From NCBI GenBank assembly GCA_001598975.1, contig BBXU01001450.1:1-18850 (forward strand): 18,850 nucleotides of DNA, written 5' to 3'. Within the stretch, counting starts at the first letter, position 1; every line of letters starts with the position of its first letter. The stretch is from Parachlorella kessleri. Taxonomy: Eukaryota > Chlorophyta > Trebouxiophyceae > Chlorellales > Chlorellaceae. The translations under genes were made by a program, and so were the position numbers. Shown here one piece after another: positions 9,287 through 18,729 of this stretch. The notes under the pieces were generated by a model that worked only from the letters and a program-made list of their open reading frames with translations, was not told the DNA's origin and did not search any database.

Positions 9287-9715
9287 GGCACTGTGAACAC
9301 CACAGCACCACACACTGCTGATTTGCGAGGGCCTGCAAGCCTCTAGACTAGTCCTAAAGAAAATTGGATGGACAGGGCTGAGCTCCAAATGACAACTAGC
9401 TACTAGCCTACAGTGGGCCTGGCAGGCAGCCATGCACACTTTGGCAGTTCAGCAAGCAAACTACAGAGCTGCACTGAGGGTGCTGCACCAGGCTGCCACC
9501 CTGGCTGCCTGTGAGACTGGAGGTTTTCATTGGCCTACCACCGATGCCTTGACCCGTGCACAGGCGGGTGGGGAGGCATACTGGGAAGCTATTGCCTCCA
9601 TGCTGCTGCTGCTCCTCCCCACTGGCAGGCCTGCTGCCCTACTACAAGGACGCCTATTCAGGTCTCCAAGGGCCCAGTCCATGGCAGCAAAGTGTTCGCA
9701 CCCAAACAGATCAAC

Positions 9716-11048
9716 TTAGACACGGAACGTCATATGCCTGCGGACATGCAGAAAGTGCCCAGTTAGCGCTGTGGCCACGCTGCTGCACATATAGTTAGCG
9801 CGTCCCTGCTGGCCTGGGCCCAAGCTACAACCACTGAAGAACTGCAGCACCCCAGGCACCACCTGTGCCCTACTCAGCCAACCACAGCCGTTACAGCCCC
9901 TCTGGCATATTGCTCTCAGACGCATTGCAGCCAGCTCCACATTCGTGTTTTGCTCCTGTGTATGAGAGGCCCCACTAGAACTAGCGCGATGTATATGCAG
10001 CACCGATATCATCTTGCACGTAGGTTTACTGCACGTGACAGCTTTCAGCCTGCCACCTTACCTGAGGACGTTAAGCTCAGAGCCGGCCTCTGGGCTGGAC
10101 AAGTTCTTCTGCACTAGCTGCGAAGTGCCTGGCAGCCCCGCGTAGGTATACAGGACATAGATCCCCTCAATAAACCTGAGAAGCAAAAGACGAAAAGATG
10201 CTCATAGGTCTTTCCCTTATACATCAGCAAACACGCCACACTGGGCAAGCCACCTTCCCATGGCAGCTCTGCTGACAAGTCTTGCTCCTGCTGTGGTCGC
10301 TGCTTGCATACAGAGGTCGCCATACCCCGCCAGGCACTGCCGCTTCCGCACCTCTTGATAGGGTATGCCAGCCGCTGCCTGCCCCTGACACTGGCCTTGA
10401 TGTGCATGGCATTCTGGTTTTTGAGGAACGCCTCAAACTTAGCAAGCTCCACGTCTCTGCAAGCAAACAACAGAAGCGGTAAACTGCTGCCGTCACCTTC
10501 CTATACGCAACGTGCAGCACACCTGCACCAATTCAGCGGTCAAGACGATATTTCACCTCTGCTCCTCGTTCATGTTTGGTCGCAGGATGATCATAGTCTC
10601 GTACCTGCAAGTAGCACAACTGACTAGCTTCAATATCTATTCACACCTCGAGGGGTAGTGCAGCAGGCCTGGTGTCCTGCGCGCAAGGTTCTGCGCTCAG
10701 CTGCATGCCTGCCCATGCTACTGAGAAGCGCTCACCAGGAGTAATCTGCGGGCAGCTCGGCATCGCCTGCCTCCTCAATGACAATCTTATCGATGGACTG
10801 CACTACCTGCGGCACCAGAGTCACCTGGGCTCCCAGAACAATCCTATGATATGTGTTCAAACAAGGACTTGGCAACAAAGGACTAGTCCACACACCTTCA
10901 CGGCTGTGCTACTCCTGCTGCGACGGAGCTGTGGCTTTGCTGCTGTGAACGGTACTAGCCTAGTTACAAGTCGAGGCGCTGCATGTGACACCGAGCGTGT
11001 GCCTGTGACGCTCTTGGGCACGGTAACTCCCAGGTGAGCTGCTGCCAT
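9716..11048 (-). CDS. PRPS6: Plastid ribosomal protein bS6 (nuclear-encoded, six exons)
   Basis: Exons in transcript order are 11048-10896, 10824-10736, 10604-10557, 10456-10352, 10175-10062 and 9737-9716. They total 531 nt (176 residues), all phases agree and all donors are GT. Residues 1-51 start [14 protein letters not shown] and are rich in Ser, Arg, Ala and Thr without acidic residues, as in chloroplast transit peptides. The mature part carries bS6 landmarks: [16 protein letters not shown] (first strand), [13 protein letters not shown] (the RRLAYPI signature), [11 protein letters not shown], and the C-terminal SELNVLRHMTFRV. bS6 sits on the platform of the small ribosomal subunit beside bS18, here in the chloroplast (a mitochondrial location is less likely). 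The start is the only ATG giving a leader before the first splice site. The last coding exon has just 22 nt. Confidence 0.93.
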
Positions 11049-11603
11049 GTTCTTTGCTGATGCGCACAACAACTGACGCCCAGACGCTTGATCAATTTGT
11101 TTATAACACGTCTTGGTACGCACCTAGTTGCCTTGAATTTTCCAAATGCACCTTGTGGATGGGGAGTAAGGCGGGAAGCGTTCAGGCTTCTCGACGTTAT
11201 ATTCTTATGCCCTCCATTCCGGGCATGCTGGGCCGGGCCATGGGTGACCTTGGGCAAGTGTCCTTGTGTATCACTGGTATCCGAGAGCCCTTGGCGATGT
11301 ATGTACTCAGTATGTACTATACTGTAAGCAGCCTCAGTTGCCCACTGTGGAGCTGACAGTGAGGGTTATCAGGCAGCCTTCGAAATGATAAAATGAAAAG
11401 TACATACTCCTATCATAGGCCATGGGAGACCAATAAAATGTACAAATGGAAAGAGCCATACACGAGTTTCACAGAACAGTCCTGTATGCAGTGGGCAGAA
11501 GAGAGGAGAAGGAAGGCCTGTACATTTGCGACTGCGGAAATGGGGCCAAAGGAGTGACACATCACCCTTCCACCAAACACATCTGTGAAGAATGCCTTGG
11601 GTC
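11049..11603. other. Intergenic region between bS6 and the upstream unknown gene
   Basis: Both flanking genes are on the minus strand, so this holds the 3' UTR of the unknown gene and the promoter and 5' UTR of bS6. No coding segment is supported and no TGTAA was found on the minus strand. Confidence 0.4.
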
Positions 11604-13902
11604 CTAGTTGATCAATGCACGCAGGGTGATGTGCAGCGAGGCCTCCTCAAACCAGCAGTATAGCCCTGGTAGCTCTCTGTCGACGCGCTGGCGGAAATGC
11701 CTGATGGCCGCAAGAAGCCGCTCCCTGGCCTGGATTTCTGAGAAGCCCCGCTGCCGCAGCCCTGGCCTAGCCACCAAGGCGTGGGAGCCTCGAGGAGACT
11801 CCAGTCCGTCAAAGGCAACTGCCAGTGGATGCATAAGGGTAGCGCCCAGATGGGGGCCTGCAAATCAAACCAGACCACGATTTGGGAGCTTTGCACTCCA
11901 CTTTCGAAGTAAATGGTGGAGGGGCAGAAGGATCATGCTGACTGTACAGGGACAAACCTGCATGCAGCTCACAGAACACATTGACTGGAAGCTGTGCGCC
12001 TCTCCACACCTTGCCGCCCTGCAACGACAGGGCCAGGCCCCGTATCGCCAAAGCAACGTCCTGCCGGGCAATCCTAGCCTGTTCCCGGACGATCAGAGCA
12101 ACAATGGCTCACCTGCATAGTGTGACCTGCGGTGGCCGTCTCTGCTAGCCAGCACCCAGTACCCTTCCTGGTCTGCTTCGGCGACTATGTCCTTAACCCT
12201 CTGCTGCTCCTCTGGTGCTGGTGCTGAGGTGTCTAGCCCAGCACCGCCCTGGAAGGCTGTGTGCTGTACTGTGAGAACCCGTTCAAGGCTTCTGCGGGGA
12301 GGCAGAGGTGGCAGGGGCCCAAGTCACGTCTCTTCCGCAAACCCCACTGCAGGACTGCGAGGACAGCGCTGTCGGTGCCAACGATCCTTCCAAGTTGGGT
12401 TCCTGGCGAATCGAGCACCGTCAAGGAGTTATCGAGGCCTCCAGACCAAAAGCCGAGGGTTTCACATGGCATGATGACTGTGACTACTGTTCATACAGCC
12501 TGCATTGCAGTGGCCGCTTGAGCGCCTTGGCCTTAAGCCTGCACCTGCACTGGTAAAGAACCACGGCAGCAGAGTCCACAGCTATCTGCGAGCAACAAAA
12601 CCAATGCCACTCATGAAGGCTGGCAGCGGTTGCACACCAGGCAAACTCCTTTCTTGGGTAGTACCAGTCCTACGCACAGGCGCAAGATTGCTTGTCCTCT
12701 GGCCAACCTTGCAAGCCACAACTGCTAGCAGTGGGGCCGCACTGATGGGCCACATGTCACTAGGCTGGGGTACCTCACCGGCAGCTGCTGCCCATGGAAA
12801 GAAGCTTCGCTCTCCTCTCTGCATGGCACATGTGACCTCGATCAACATGTTGTTGCGGTACTTCATTCGAGCAACTGACTTTTTGCGTAGCACATCACAT
12901 TAGCCGTCCATATTTGCAGCCACAAGGGGCAGTGCTCGAGGAGCTGGACTGGGAGTCCCACTGCAGCAGGAACCAGCAGGCATGGCCCCATGCGATGCCC
13001 ACAACTTATCCCTCAAGTTACAGCTCAAGATTGAGATGAGGAATGCAACCGCATCAGATGCTAATCATGTTTGTGATGCCGCACCTACAGATTCTATTCA
13101 GTGCCTGCAACTGCTGAGGCGTGAGCCGCTGATCATCTAGCAGGCAACCCAGGCTTGACTTGGGCCACTGCATATAAGATGAGACAGGGTTGAAGGAACG
13201 ATTCAATGGGTAGAATGTAGAAGCATGGCAGCGTTTGACAGAATGAGCGGTGGCACTGTTAGTCTACTAGACGCTGATTATCAGCATGCAACAACACAAC
13301 CTGTAAACTCTACATGCCCAGTTCCAGGGTTAAAGGCCAAACAGCCAATGAAGCCCATTGCGGAACAATGCAGACAGTCGCCTATCCTGACCTTTGAGCC
13401 GGGGTTCTCTGGAGGCAGGTGGGGTACAGCAGCATCTAATCGTGACTTGAGGTCCAGCAGTGCTGGGCTGAACCCACTGTAGCCATCATAAGCAAACCCA
13501 GCAAAAGCACTTGTTTTTGCAGCAAGTTTGAGGGCGCCCCACTTCTCACAGGCTTCATTATAAAAGTCCAGGGCAGGTGCAGCACAAAATCTTCCTGACA
13601 ACATCCTGCTATCTTCAGGTTTTGTCCACTGCACCGCAGCAGCAAGCCTGAGTAGACCACTGCTTGCCTACCTGTATGCCAGAGTTAGAACACCTTGCCA
13701 GCTCACAAAAAAGGCCAGTGGCTCAAGAAGAGAGCTTGATGTTCTGCAAAGGGGAAGACCAAGTTGCAACTCATTTGAGTCGCACCACCAAAAGGAACAG
13801 TGCAGACTGCACGGGAGGTGCAGCAGCCTACCTCTCCAATTCACCTAGCAAGCCCCTCGTGGCTGGTGGCTGCAGCTGCACATTAAGGGCTGATGCTGCC
13901 AT
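11604..13902 (-). CDS. Uncharacterised conserved-looking protein, nine exons
   Basis: Exons in transcript order are 13902-13832, 13743-13672, 13647-13392, 13167-13085, 12818-12779, 12585-12545, 12291-12113, 11999-11958 and 11857-11604. They sum to 1038 nt (345 residues) with every splice phase compatible; all donors are GT. Landmarks in order are FFVSWQGVLTLAYR, ACEKWGALKLAAKTSAFAGF, HLPPENPGSKWPKSSLGCLL, LNRICREES, AAVVLYQCRSLERVL, EGYWVLASRDGHRRSHY, TLMHPLAVAFDGL, and a C-terminus of LPGLYCWFEEASLHITLRAL. These blocks look like a conserved family, but I cannot name it. The final SLHITL resembles one HxT motif of 2H phosphoesterases, yet a second one is not seen, so no function is assigned. 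The N-terminus could be a weak targeting peptide. The acceptor of the 11999 exon (GGAGAG) is the least certain junction. It is divergent from the NSRP1-type gene, 296 bp away. Confidence 0.8.
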
Positions 13903-14198
13903 GCAGGGTCCCCCTTGTTACCCAGACCTGGGTGGAGGTGATCGAACCAACAACCCCAAGAGGACGATGTACTGCCTAAAACACAGAACTTCGCATGCTG
14001 AGCGCAGATGAACAGCTTACACGGCTGAAAAGACAGCCAAAACGGGCAACGCCCCTCCAAGGCTGAGCGAAAAGATTTGTGAGCCTGCCGTGCTCCAGGT
14101 CAGCACCATTGTGAACAAGCCAGCAAGCCTGCACTCATGGTGGGACGCTGCATTGTGTAAACTTTGTAGCCTGTTGCTTCTTGACGTAGCTTAGAGTC
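13903..14198. promoter_or_regulatory. Bidirectional promoter region between the unknown gene and the NSRP1-type gene
   Basis: Only 296 bp separate two ATG codons that point away from each other, so both promoters and both 5' UTRs must fit here unless there are further 5' exons. No TATA box or repeated element stands out. Confidence 0.45.
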
Positions 14199-16500
14199 AT
14201 GTTGATCGGGCAGAAGGGCGTCAAGTACGGCCTTACGGTACCAAAGCAGAAGCCTAAACAAGCAGCAGTACCTACTAAAAAGGAAAGTGTGTTTGGGGAG
14301 GAGGACTCGGACGATGACGGGCAGGCCAACGTGGAACAGCAGATTGCCAGGCAGGCAGCCCGCAAACAAACGGATAAGAAGGTGGGAGTGGTGTATCAAC
14401 CCTGTGCAACCCTGCAGTAGCCACGGGATGTCCAGGCCTTGCCGTGGTGGGCGAGCAGTTGGACTGGAAAATCAGTCCCCGACTGCACTACAACTCAGTC
14501 TTGCCTGGCCTGCCGCTTCTTGGGACAACAGCTCTGTGTGCTTTCAAGAGAAGAATCTTTTTTGTGAACGCCACCGTAACGGTCCCTGCTGGATACCCGC
14601 TATTTAGGTGAGAATATGAAGTTGCACCTTTGGAACCAAGGTGTTGCTCGTTGGGTGTCCAGGTGGCTGAACTGCACGCGGCCGCCCTGGCAGAAGACGC
14701 CGCCATATTCGATTATGATGCACATTATGAAGATATCCAAGCAGCCCGTGTGGAGCCTAAGCGACAGGAGAAGGTGGCGCGGCAGTCAAAGTACATCGCC
14801 TCACTGCTAGGTTAGTGGGTGAGGACGAATGTCCAAGGCTGGCTGCAGGAATTTGGAGGAGCGCAGGCAGGTTCAGGGGCGTGGGCCGCTAGTGGGCTAC
14901 AGTGGACCAGTGTGTCAGCCTACAATCGACATGCCCTACTTGTAGGGCTGGCTGCACGGATGCTCGAGGAGCACAAATAGCGGCAGAAGTCCACTCCATC
15001 AGCGTTGTCTAAGCCAGGGTCTTGCGTGACCAATCCTATGCGGTGGTTGCGTCAGGACCAAAGCCCCAGCACCTTTGTGTGTTTGCGCTGGGTGCAGAGA
15101 AGGCCGAGGAGCGCAAGCAGGAGCGGAGCATCCTGTATGAGCGCCAGCTGGCAAAGGAGCGGGCCGCGGAGGACCACCTGTTTGGGGACAAGGAGCGCTT
15201 TGTGACGGCCGCCTACCGCAAGAAGCTGGCGGAGGACCAGAAGTGGCTGGAGCAGGAGAAGAAAAGGCAAGCTGCAGTGGATGGGGTGGTGCATGCCATT
15301 AAGGATTGGTACTTAGATCGTGTGGTTTGTGGGCATAGTACATCCTGGCTTCCTTGTTGGCCCCACTTGGGGGACTCACGGCAGCATGGTCAGGTGGCGG
15401 TACGCTGTTAGACTTGACTAGATTAGACTTATAGATGGTTGGCAGTGTATGTCCAGCGGTTACCGTGGGGAAGGAGGCATATTTGAGGGGAGAACAGAGC
15501 AGTTTGCTGCTGCATGATGGGATTGCTTAAGTGACCCCATGCAGGAAGGAGGCTGAGGAGCGTAATGCGGTGGAGAAGAAGGGACACATGGGCGACTTTT
15601 ACCGCAACTTGTTCCGCAGCAACGTGGCGTTTGGAGCCAAGTGAGTGCTGCCTTGGTGCTGGCCTGCCTTTGAGAGCTCAGTGGGTACCTGGTGTGTGTG
15701 CTGGTAGCTTACTGTTTATGGGATCGGGGCTGGAGACCTGATGCATTAGCATGGGTGGCAGGTAGTGGAAACAGAGAGTAGAGCTGGGCTGGACTGGACT
15801 GACAGGGCTGGATGCAGAATGAGCCTGAGTCTTGCCTGAGTTTTGAGCCTGGAGACCTGATTGTCGGCCTTGATGGTATGCAGACAGGGCATGGTGTGTT
15901 GCACTACGCGGCTCAAACAATACATCTACAGACGAGCTTTGTACAATGCGCAGGCCCGGTGAAACGTCCAAGCAGCAGCAGCAGCAGCAACAACCGGAGG
16001 AGGCGGAGCCGTCAGAAGCAAATGCAGCCATGGAGGCAGAGATGGTGGCTGCCGCGGCCGCAGCAAGGGAGGGAACAGCTGGTCAGGCAGCAGCAGAACA
16101 GGGCAGGCCAGGCCATGCGGGCCATGCGGTGTGGGAAGCAGCCAGGGCAGCCCGTAAAGGCCGGGCCATTGCTGCAGCAACGACAGGAGCAGCAGCAGGA
16201 GCAGCAGATGGCGGGGAGAGGGCAGGACCGCGCAAGGACGTCGCAGCAGGCGCTTCAGGGACAGCAGCAGTGCCGGGTACTACTGGCGATTTGGTTGCTG
16301 CCAGGGGCGAAGCCAGGCCAGGAGGCGGCAGGACAGAGGCAGAACCAGCAGGGGCTGTGGGCGGCGGAGCTGCTGATGCCGGCGAGCCTGACCAGCAGCA
16401 GGCAGCCGCCGAGGCGGGGCAGCGGCGCAACAGGGAGGATGCAGTAGCAGCAGCCAGGGAGCGGTACTTGGCTCGCAAGCGCAAGGCGGGGCAGGAATGA
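14199..16500 (+). CDS. NSRP1/CCDC55-type nuclear speckle splicing regulatory protein
   Basis: Exons 14199-14381, 14663-14810, 15098-15266, 15545-15640 and 15954-16500 total 1143 nt (380 residues) with consistent phases. The N-terminus has YGLTVPKQK and VFGEEDSDDDGQ, matching the start of NSRP1 proteins. Residues 62-200 follow the conserved NSRP1 N-terminal domain: LAEDAAIFDYDAHYEDIQ, SKYIASLL, GDKERFVTAAYRKKL and HMGDFYRNLF. A low-complexity Gln/Ala/Gly tail with a run of seven glutamines follows, and the protein ends with EDAVAAARERYLARKRK, the typical family C-terminal motif. Human NSRP1 is a coiled-coil, RS-related nuclear protein that affects splice-site choice, so a nuclear splicing role is expected here. 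The third intron appears to use a GC donor and contains a dispersed repeat. The gene converges on the protease gene. Confidence 0.92.
15267..15544 (+). other. Apparent GC-AG intron in the NSRP1-type gene
   Basis: The exon ends with GAGAAGAAAAG followed by GCAAGC, and the next exon begins after CCATGCAG, giving KKRKEAEERNA in frame. Reading on past the donor gives sequence unlike the family, and no GT site restores the correct phase. The intron holds dispersed repeat copy B. Confidence 0.75.
15331..15460 (+). repeat. Dispersed repeat, copy B (inside an NSRP1 intron)
   Basis: It is the counterpart of 9063-9180 in the same orientation. It has a longer spacer between the TTAGACTTGACTAGATTAGAC block and GTGTATGTCCAGC. 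The similarity lies wholly inside the intron, so it is not conserved coding sequence. Confidence 0.7.
15973..15996 (+). repeat. CAG/CAA trinucleotide run encoding polyglutamine
   Basis: In-frame CAG and CAA triplets code for a run of seven Gln at the start of the last NSRP1 exon. The rest of that exon is rich in GCA/GCC and CAG codons and is of low complexity. Confidence 0.8.
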
Positions 16501-17223
16501 GAGAACGCTTTGCATGCCTTCATCGCAACCCCTCAGTTGACATGAAACGTGGTGGGTGATGTGGGGTTGGCCTTGGGGGGTGCTGGGGGAAGCAAGCCTG
16601 CTGACATTAACTAAAGGAGTAAACGGGGCATTGATATCAGTGGTGTCAACCCCACAAGCCTTGTCTGGGTGCACAGGCTGCAAGTGAGTTTGCAAGTTGG
16701 ATAGCACTTGTCAGACATTATGGTGTTGCAGTGTTAGATATGCAGTCTTGCTTATTCAAGTATTGTCCTGATGCCGTGTGGGGTTGAGGAGACACTCAGA
16801 TATTTTTAAAAAGCTTCATGTGTCACAGGATAGCAATGGCAAGACAGACGGTTCATTCATGCACGCATACAAGTGCACATCACTTGTTTATACACATCAC
16901 ATGACTTGTTTGAAGCAACCGCGAATGCGAAACTATAGCGCTGGTCATGCCAGGCTAGGCTGGAAGAATGTCTCATAATACATATATGCACATCACATGG
17001 AAGGCAAGCAGCCTGTGTACCATGCAAGCAGCCAAAAACTTTACTGAACTACTACTTTCTGGGTGTTATGCTGGAGCTCACAGGCAAGAAAGCTATGATA
17101 TGTATGTTTGACACCTGACCACCCGGCAAATTTTGCCGGGCTTGCAGGTGCCGTTGGTTGAGTTCCCAGGAAGCACCCTTCCTGTACCCCTCCAGTTCCT
17201 GTACATGCATATGTGCCTTTCAA
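16501..17223. other. Convergent intergenic region between NSRP1-type and protease genes
   Basis: No gene is supported. It presumably holds the two 3' UTRs. Short repeated ACATCACATG / CACATCACTTG strings occur around 16876-16905 and 16987-17000. A small hairpin, CCCGGCAAAATTTTGCCGGG, lies at about 17121-17140. Confidence 0.4.
17121..17140. repeat. Perfect 20-bp palindrome CCCGGCAAAATTTTGCCGGG
   Basis: The 20 bases are fully self-complementary with no loop. It lies about 85 nt beyond the stop codon of the minus-strand protease gene, within its probable 3' UTR, and could form a strong hairpin in that transcript. Confidence 0.75.
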
Positions 17224-18421
17224 TCACACCTGACACTCAATGTAAGCAAAGGTGTCGCACCCGTGGTACTGTGGGGAGCAGACAGCCCCAGACTTGGGCA
17301 TAACTGTGGCCACGAACGTAGGTGCTGGTGGGATATTCACCGGGCCCTGGAAGTCTTTCGCGTCCTTGTAGCCCTGGAGGGTGCAGAAGAAGTCCGCTGC
17401 CGGCTTGCCACAGTCCGTGGCAAAGTCAACACACCAGTCCACCGGGAGGCCATTGTACAGCGGGTCAAAGAAGCCCTTAACATCTGCATGCCACAAAGGC
17501 AGGCATACATCAGAATGATCGAAGGTAGCTATGCACCCAGGCATGCAAGCAGAGCAAGGGGTGCGCCTAGAGGGTGCCCTGGGAGGTCAGGTCGTGGCTT
17601 GGGAAATGCTATCAGCTAGTACAGAGAGACCAATATACACAAGGGGTCACGCACCATGCACTTAGGAGTCGTGGAATTGAACATGCCATTACAACTACTG
17701 TGGTGCATGCACAGGGCGAGACTGACTGCACCCACGAAAGCTCTCCCCCAGGCGGCCTTCTTGTTGCAACCTAGTGCCTGCCAGGAAAGCGCCACCTGCC
17801 AGGCGCGCCCACATGTTAAATGCTTAAGCACCACGGCTACAGGGAAGACCAGACACAGCGGCGCTGTTCCCTGCAAGCAGGCAGGCAGCCAGGCAAGCGG
17901 GGGGGCCCTACCTTCCTGCGCCTCCCCTGCAGCAGCAGGGGCCATCATGATCGAATACATAGAGCAGGCACCAAACTCGCCATCGGGTTCCATCGGCATG
18001 AGGATGTAACCGTTGAGGCCCCAGGTAGCGTCCCAGCTGCGTCAGGGATTCCAAGCAGGGGAGGGGGAGGGCACAGTTAGCTCTCGGCCTGGTGGCTTGT
18101 ATGGTACCGGATATGGGCAAAGCGCGACGTGGGAGGCTGCCAGGCAGAGCAGTTGGCAAGAATGGCTTCCTCTCCAGCTGACACACTCCAAGCTTCGGGC
18201 AAGCATGCTGATGTGGACAGAGTGCTGCTGGGGGCTCACCTGTTCTTGACTACCCAGTATCCTCCAGTGCGGTTGTAGCCGACGACCAGGACGGCATGGT
18301 TTAGAGCGCTGATGTCGCCAGTATGCGCACACTCGGTGGGCTGGAAGATCCCTGCCCCTCCATAGCGCCCAAAGTCGGGGGCCACGTTGAGCAACACAAC
18401 AGTCGGCTGCTGTGCCACGGC
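17224..18421 (-). CDS. Papain-family (C1A) cysteine protease with cysteine-rich C-terminal domain, 5' part missing
   Basis: Three exons in transcript order, 18421-18240, 18036-17912 and 17483-17224, join with matching phases. The first two give the C-terminal half of a papain fold: AVAQQPTVVLLNVAP, the catalytic-His segment ALNHAVLVVGYN, and WVVKNSWDATWGLNGYI with the catalytic Asn of KNSW restored across the splice. The third exon encodes a separate Cys-rich domain with VDWCVDFATDCGKPAADFFC, LQGYKDAKDF and GCDTFAYIEC, ending at TGA 17224-17226. Such proteases usually work in vacuoles, lysosomes or outside the cell. The propeptide and the catalytic Cys half, about 200 residues, should lie upstream but are not found in 18422-18729, where an ABC transporter exon follows. 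The gene is therefore truncated, or the sequence is rearranged or misjoined. Confidence 0.8.
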
Positions 18422-18729
18422 CTGCAGCAGGAGAAGCACATGCGAAGCATGAATCACTTCAACTGTGATGGAGGTGGTCCATTGCCTGCCTCAGTCACAG
18501 CAGGATCCTGCCTCATGCAACAGCACGTTGGAAGCCTTCAGCAAGACGCTACAAGCACTGAGCAACCATCGCGCAATGCAGCCACCCTGGCAACAAAACA
18601 CGTGGCAGACGCTAGCCATGTCCCTGGGGTGCCCCTCCCCCCCCCCCCCACCCCCCCCCCACCCCACCACACACACACACACACATACACACACGCACGC
18701 ACACACATATCCTCGGGGCCCCCCCTCAC
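18422..18729. other. Unexplained stretch between protease fragment and ABC transporter exon
   Basis: No exon of either neighbour was recognised on the minus strand. The right part is low-complexity poly-C and CA repeat. It must contain a gene boundary, long-intron sequence or an assembly artefact. Confidence 0.4.
18632..18709. repeat. Poly-C tract followed by CA/CACG microsatellite
   Basis: Two runs of ten or more C are separated by single A or T bases and pass into ACACAC repeats with occasional CATA and CGCA variants. Such tracts are prone to length polymorphism and to sequencing or assembly error. Confidence 0.9.

Larger units (their letters stand above)
8770..9715. other. Convergent intergenic region between the KMO-like and bS6 genes
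   Basis: It holds the presumed 3' UTR of the bS6 gene on the right, one copy of a dispersed repeat (9063-9180) and no convincing coding region. A plus-strand open frame at 9432-9719 has no recognisable content and overlaps the bS6 3' end. Confidence 0.4.

Noticed and set aside
9432..9719. Plus-strand open frame of 95 codons starting with ATG
   Set aside because: No family resemblance, low-complexity leucine run, and it overlaps the 3' end of the well-supported bS6 gene on the other strand.
12233..12472. Minus-strand open frame with ATG that contains LAVLQWG-like sequence, first considered an exon of the unknown gene
   Set aside because: Its phase does not join the neighbouring exons, whereas the frame starting after CCCCGCAG at 12291 gives RSLERVL and continues in phase. 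The rest is intron or shadow.
12582..12893. Minus-strand open frame of 103 codons
   Set aside because: It overlaps the 12779-12818 exon of the unknown gene in a different frame and shows no family pattern.
14950..14980. Possible extra NSRP1 exon (GLAARMLEEHK) after a CTTGTAG acceptor
   Set aside because: It runs into TAG, and the direct join 14810 to 15098 restores the family sequence SLLEKAEER without it.
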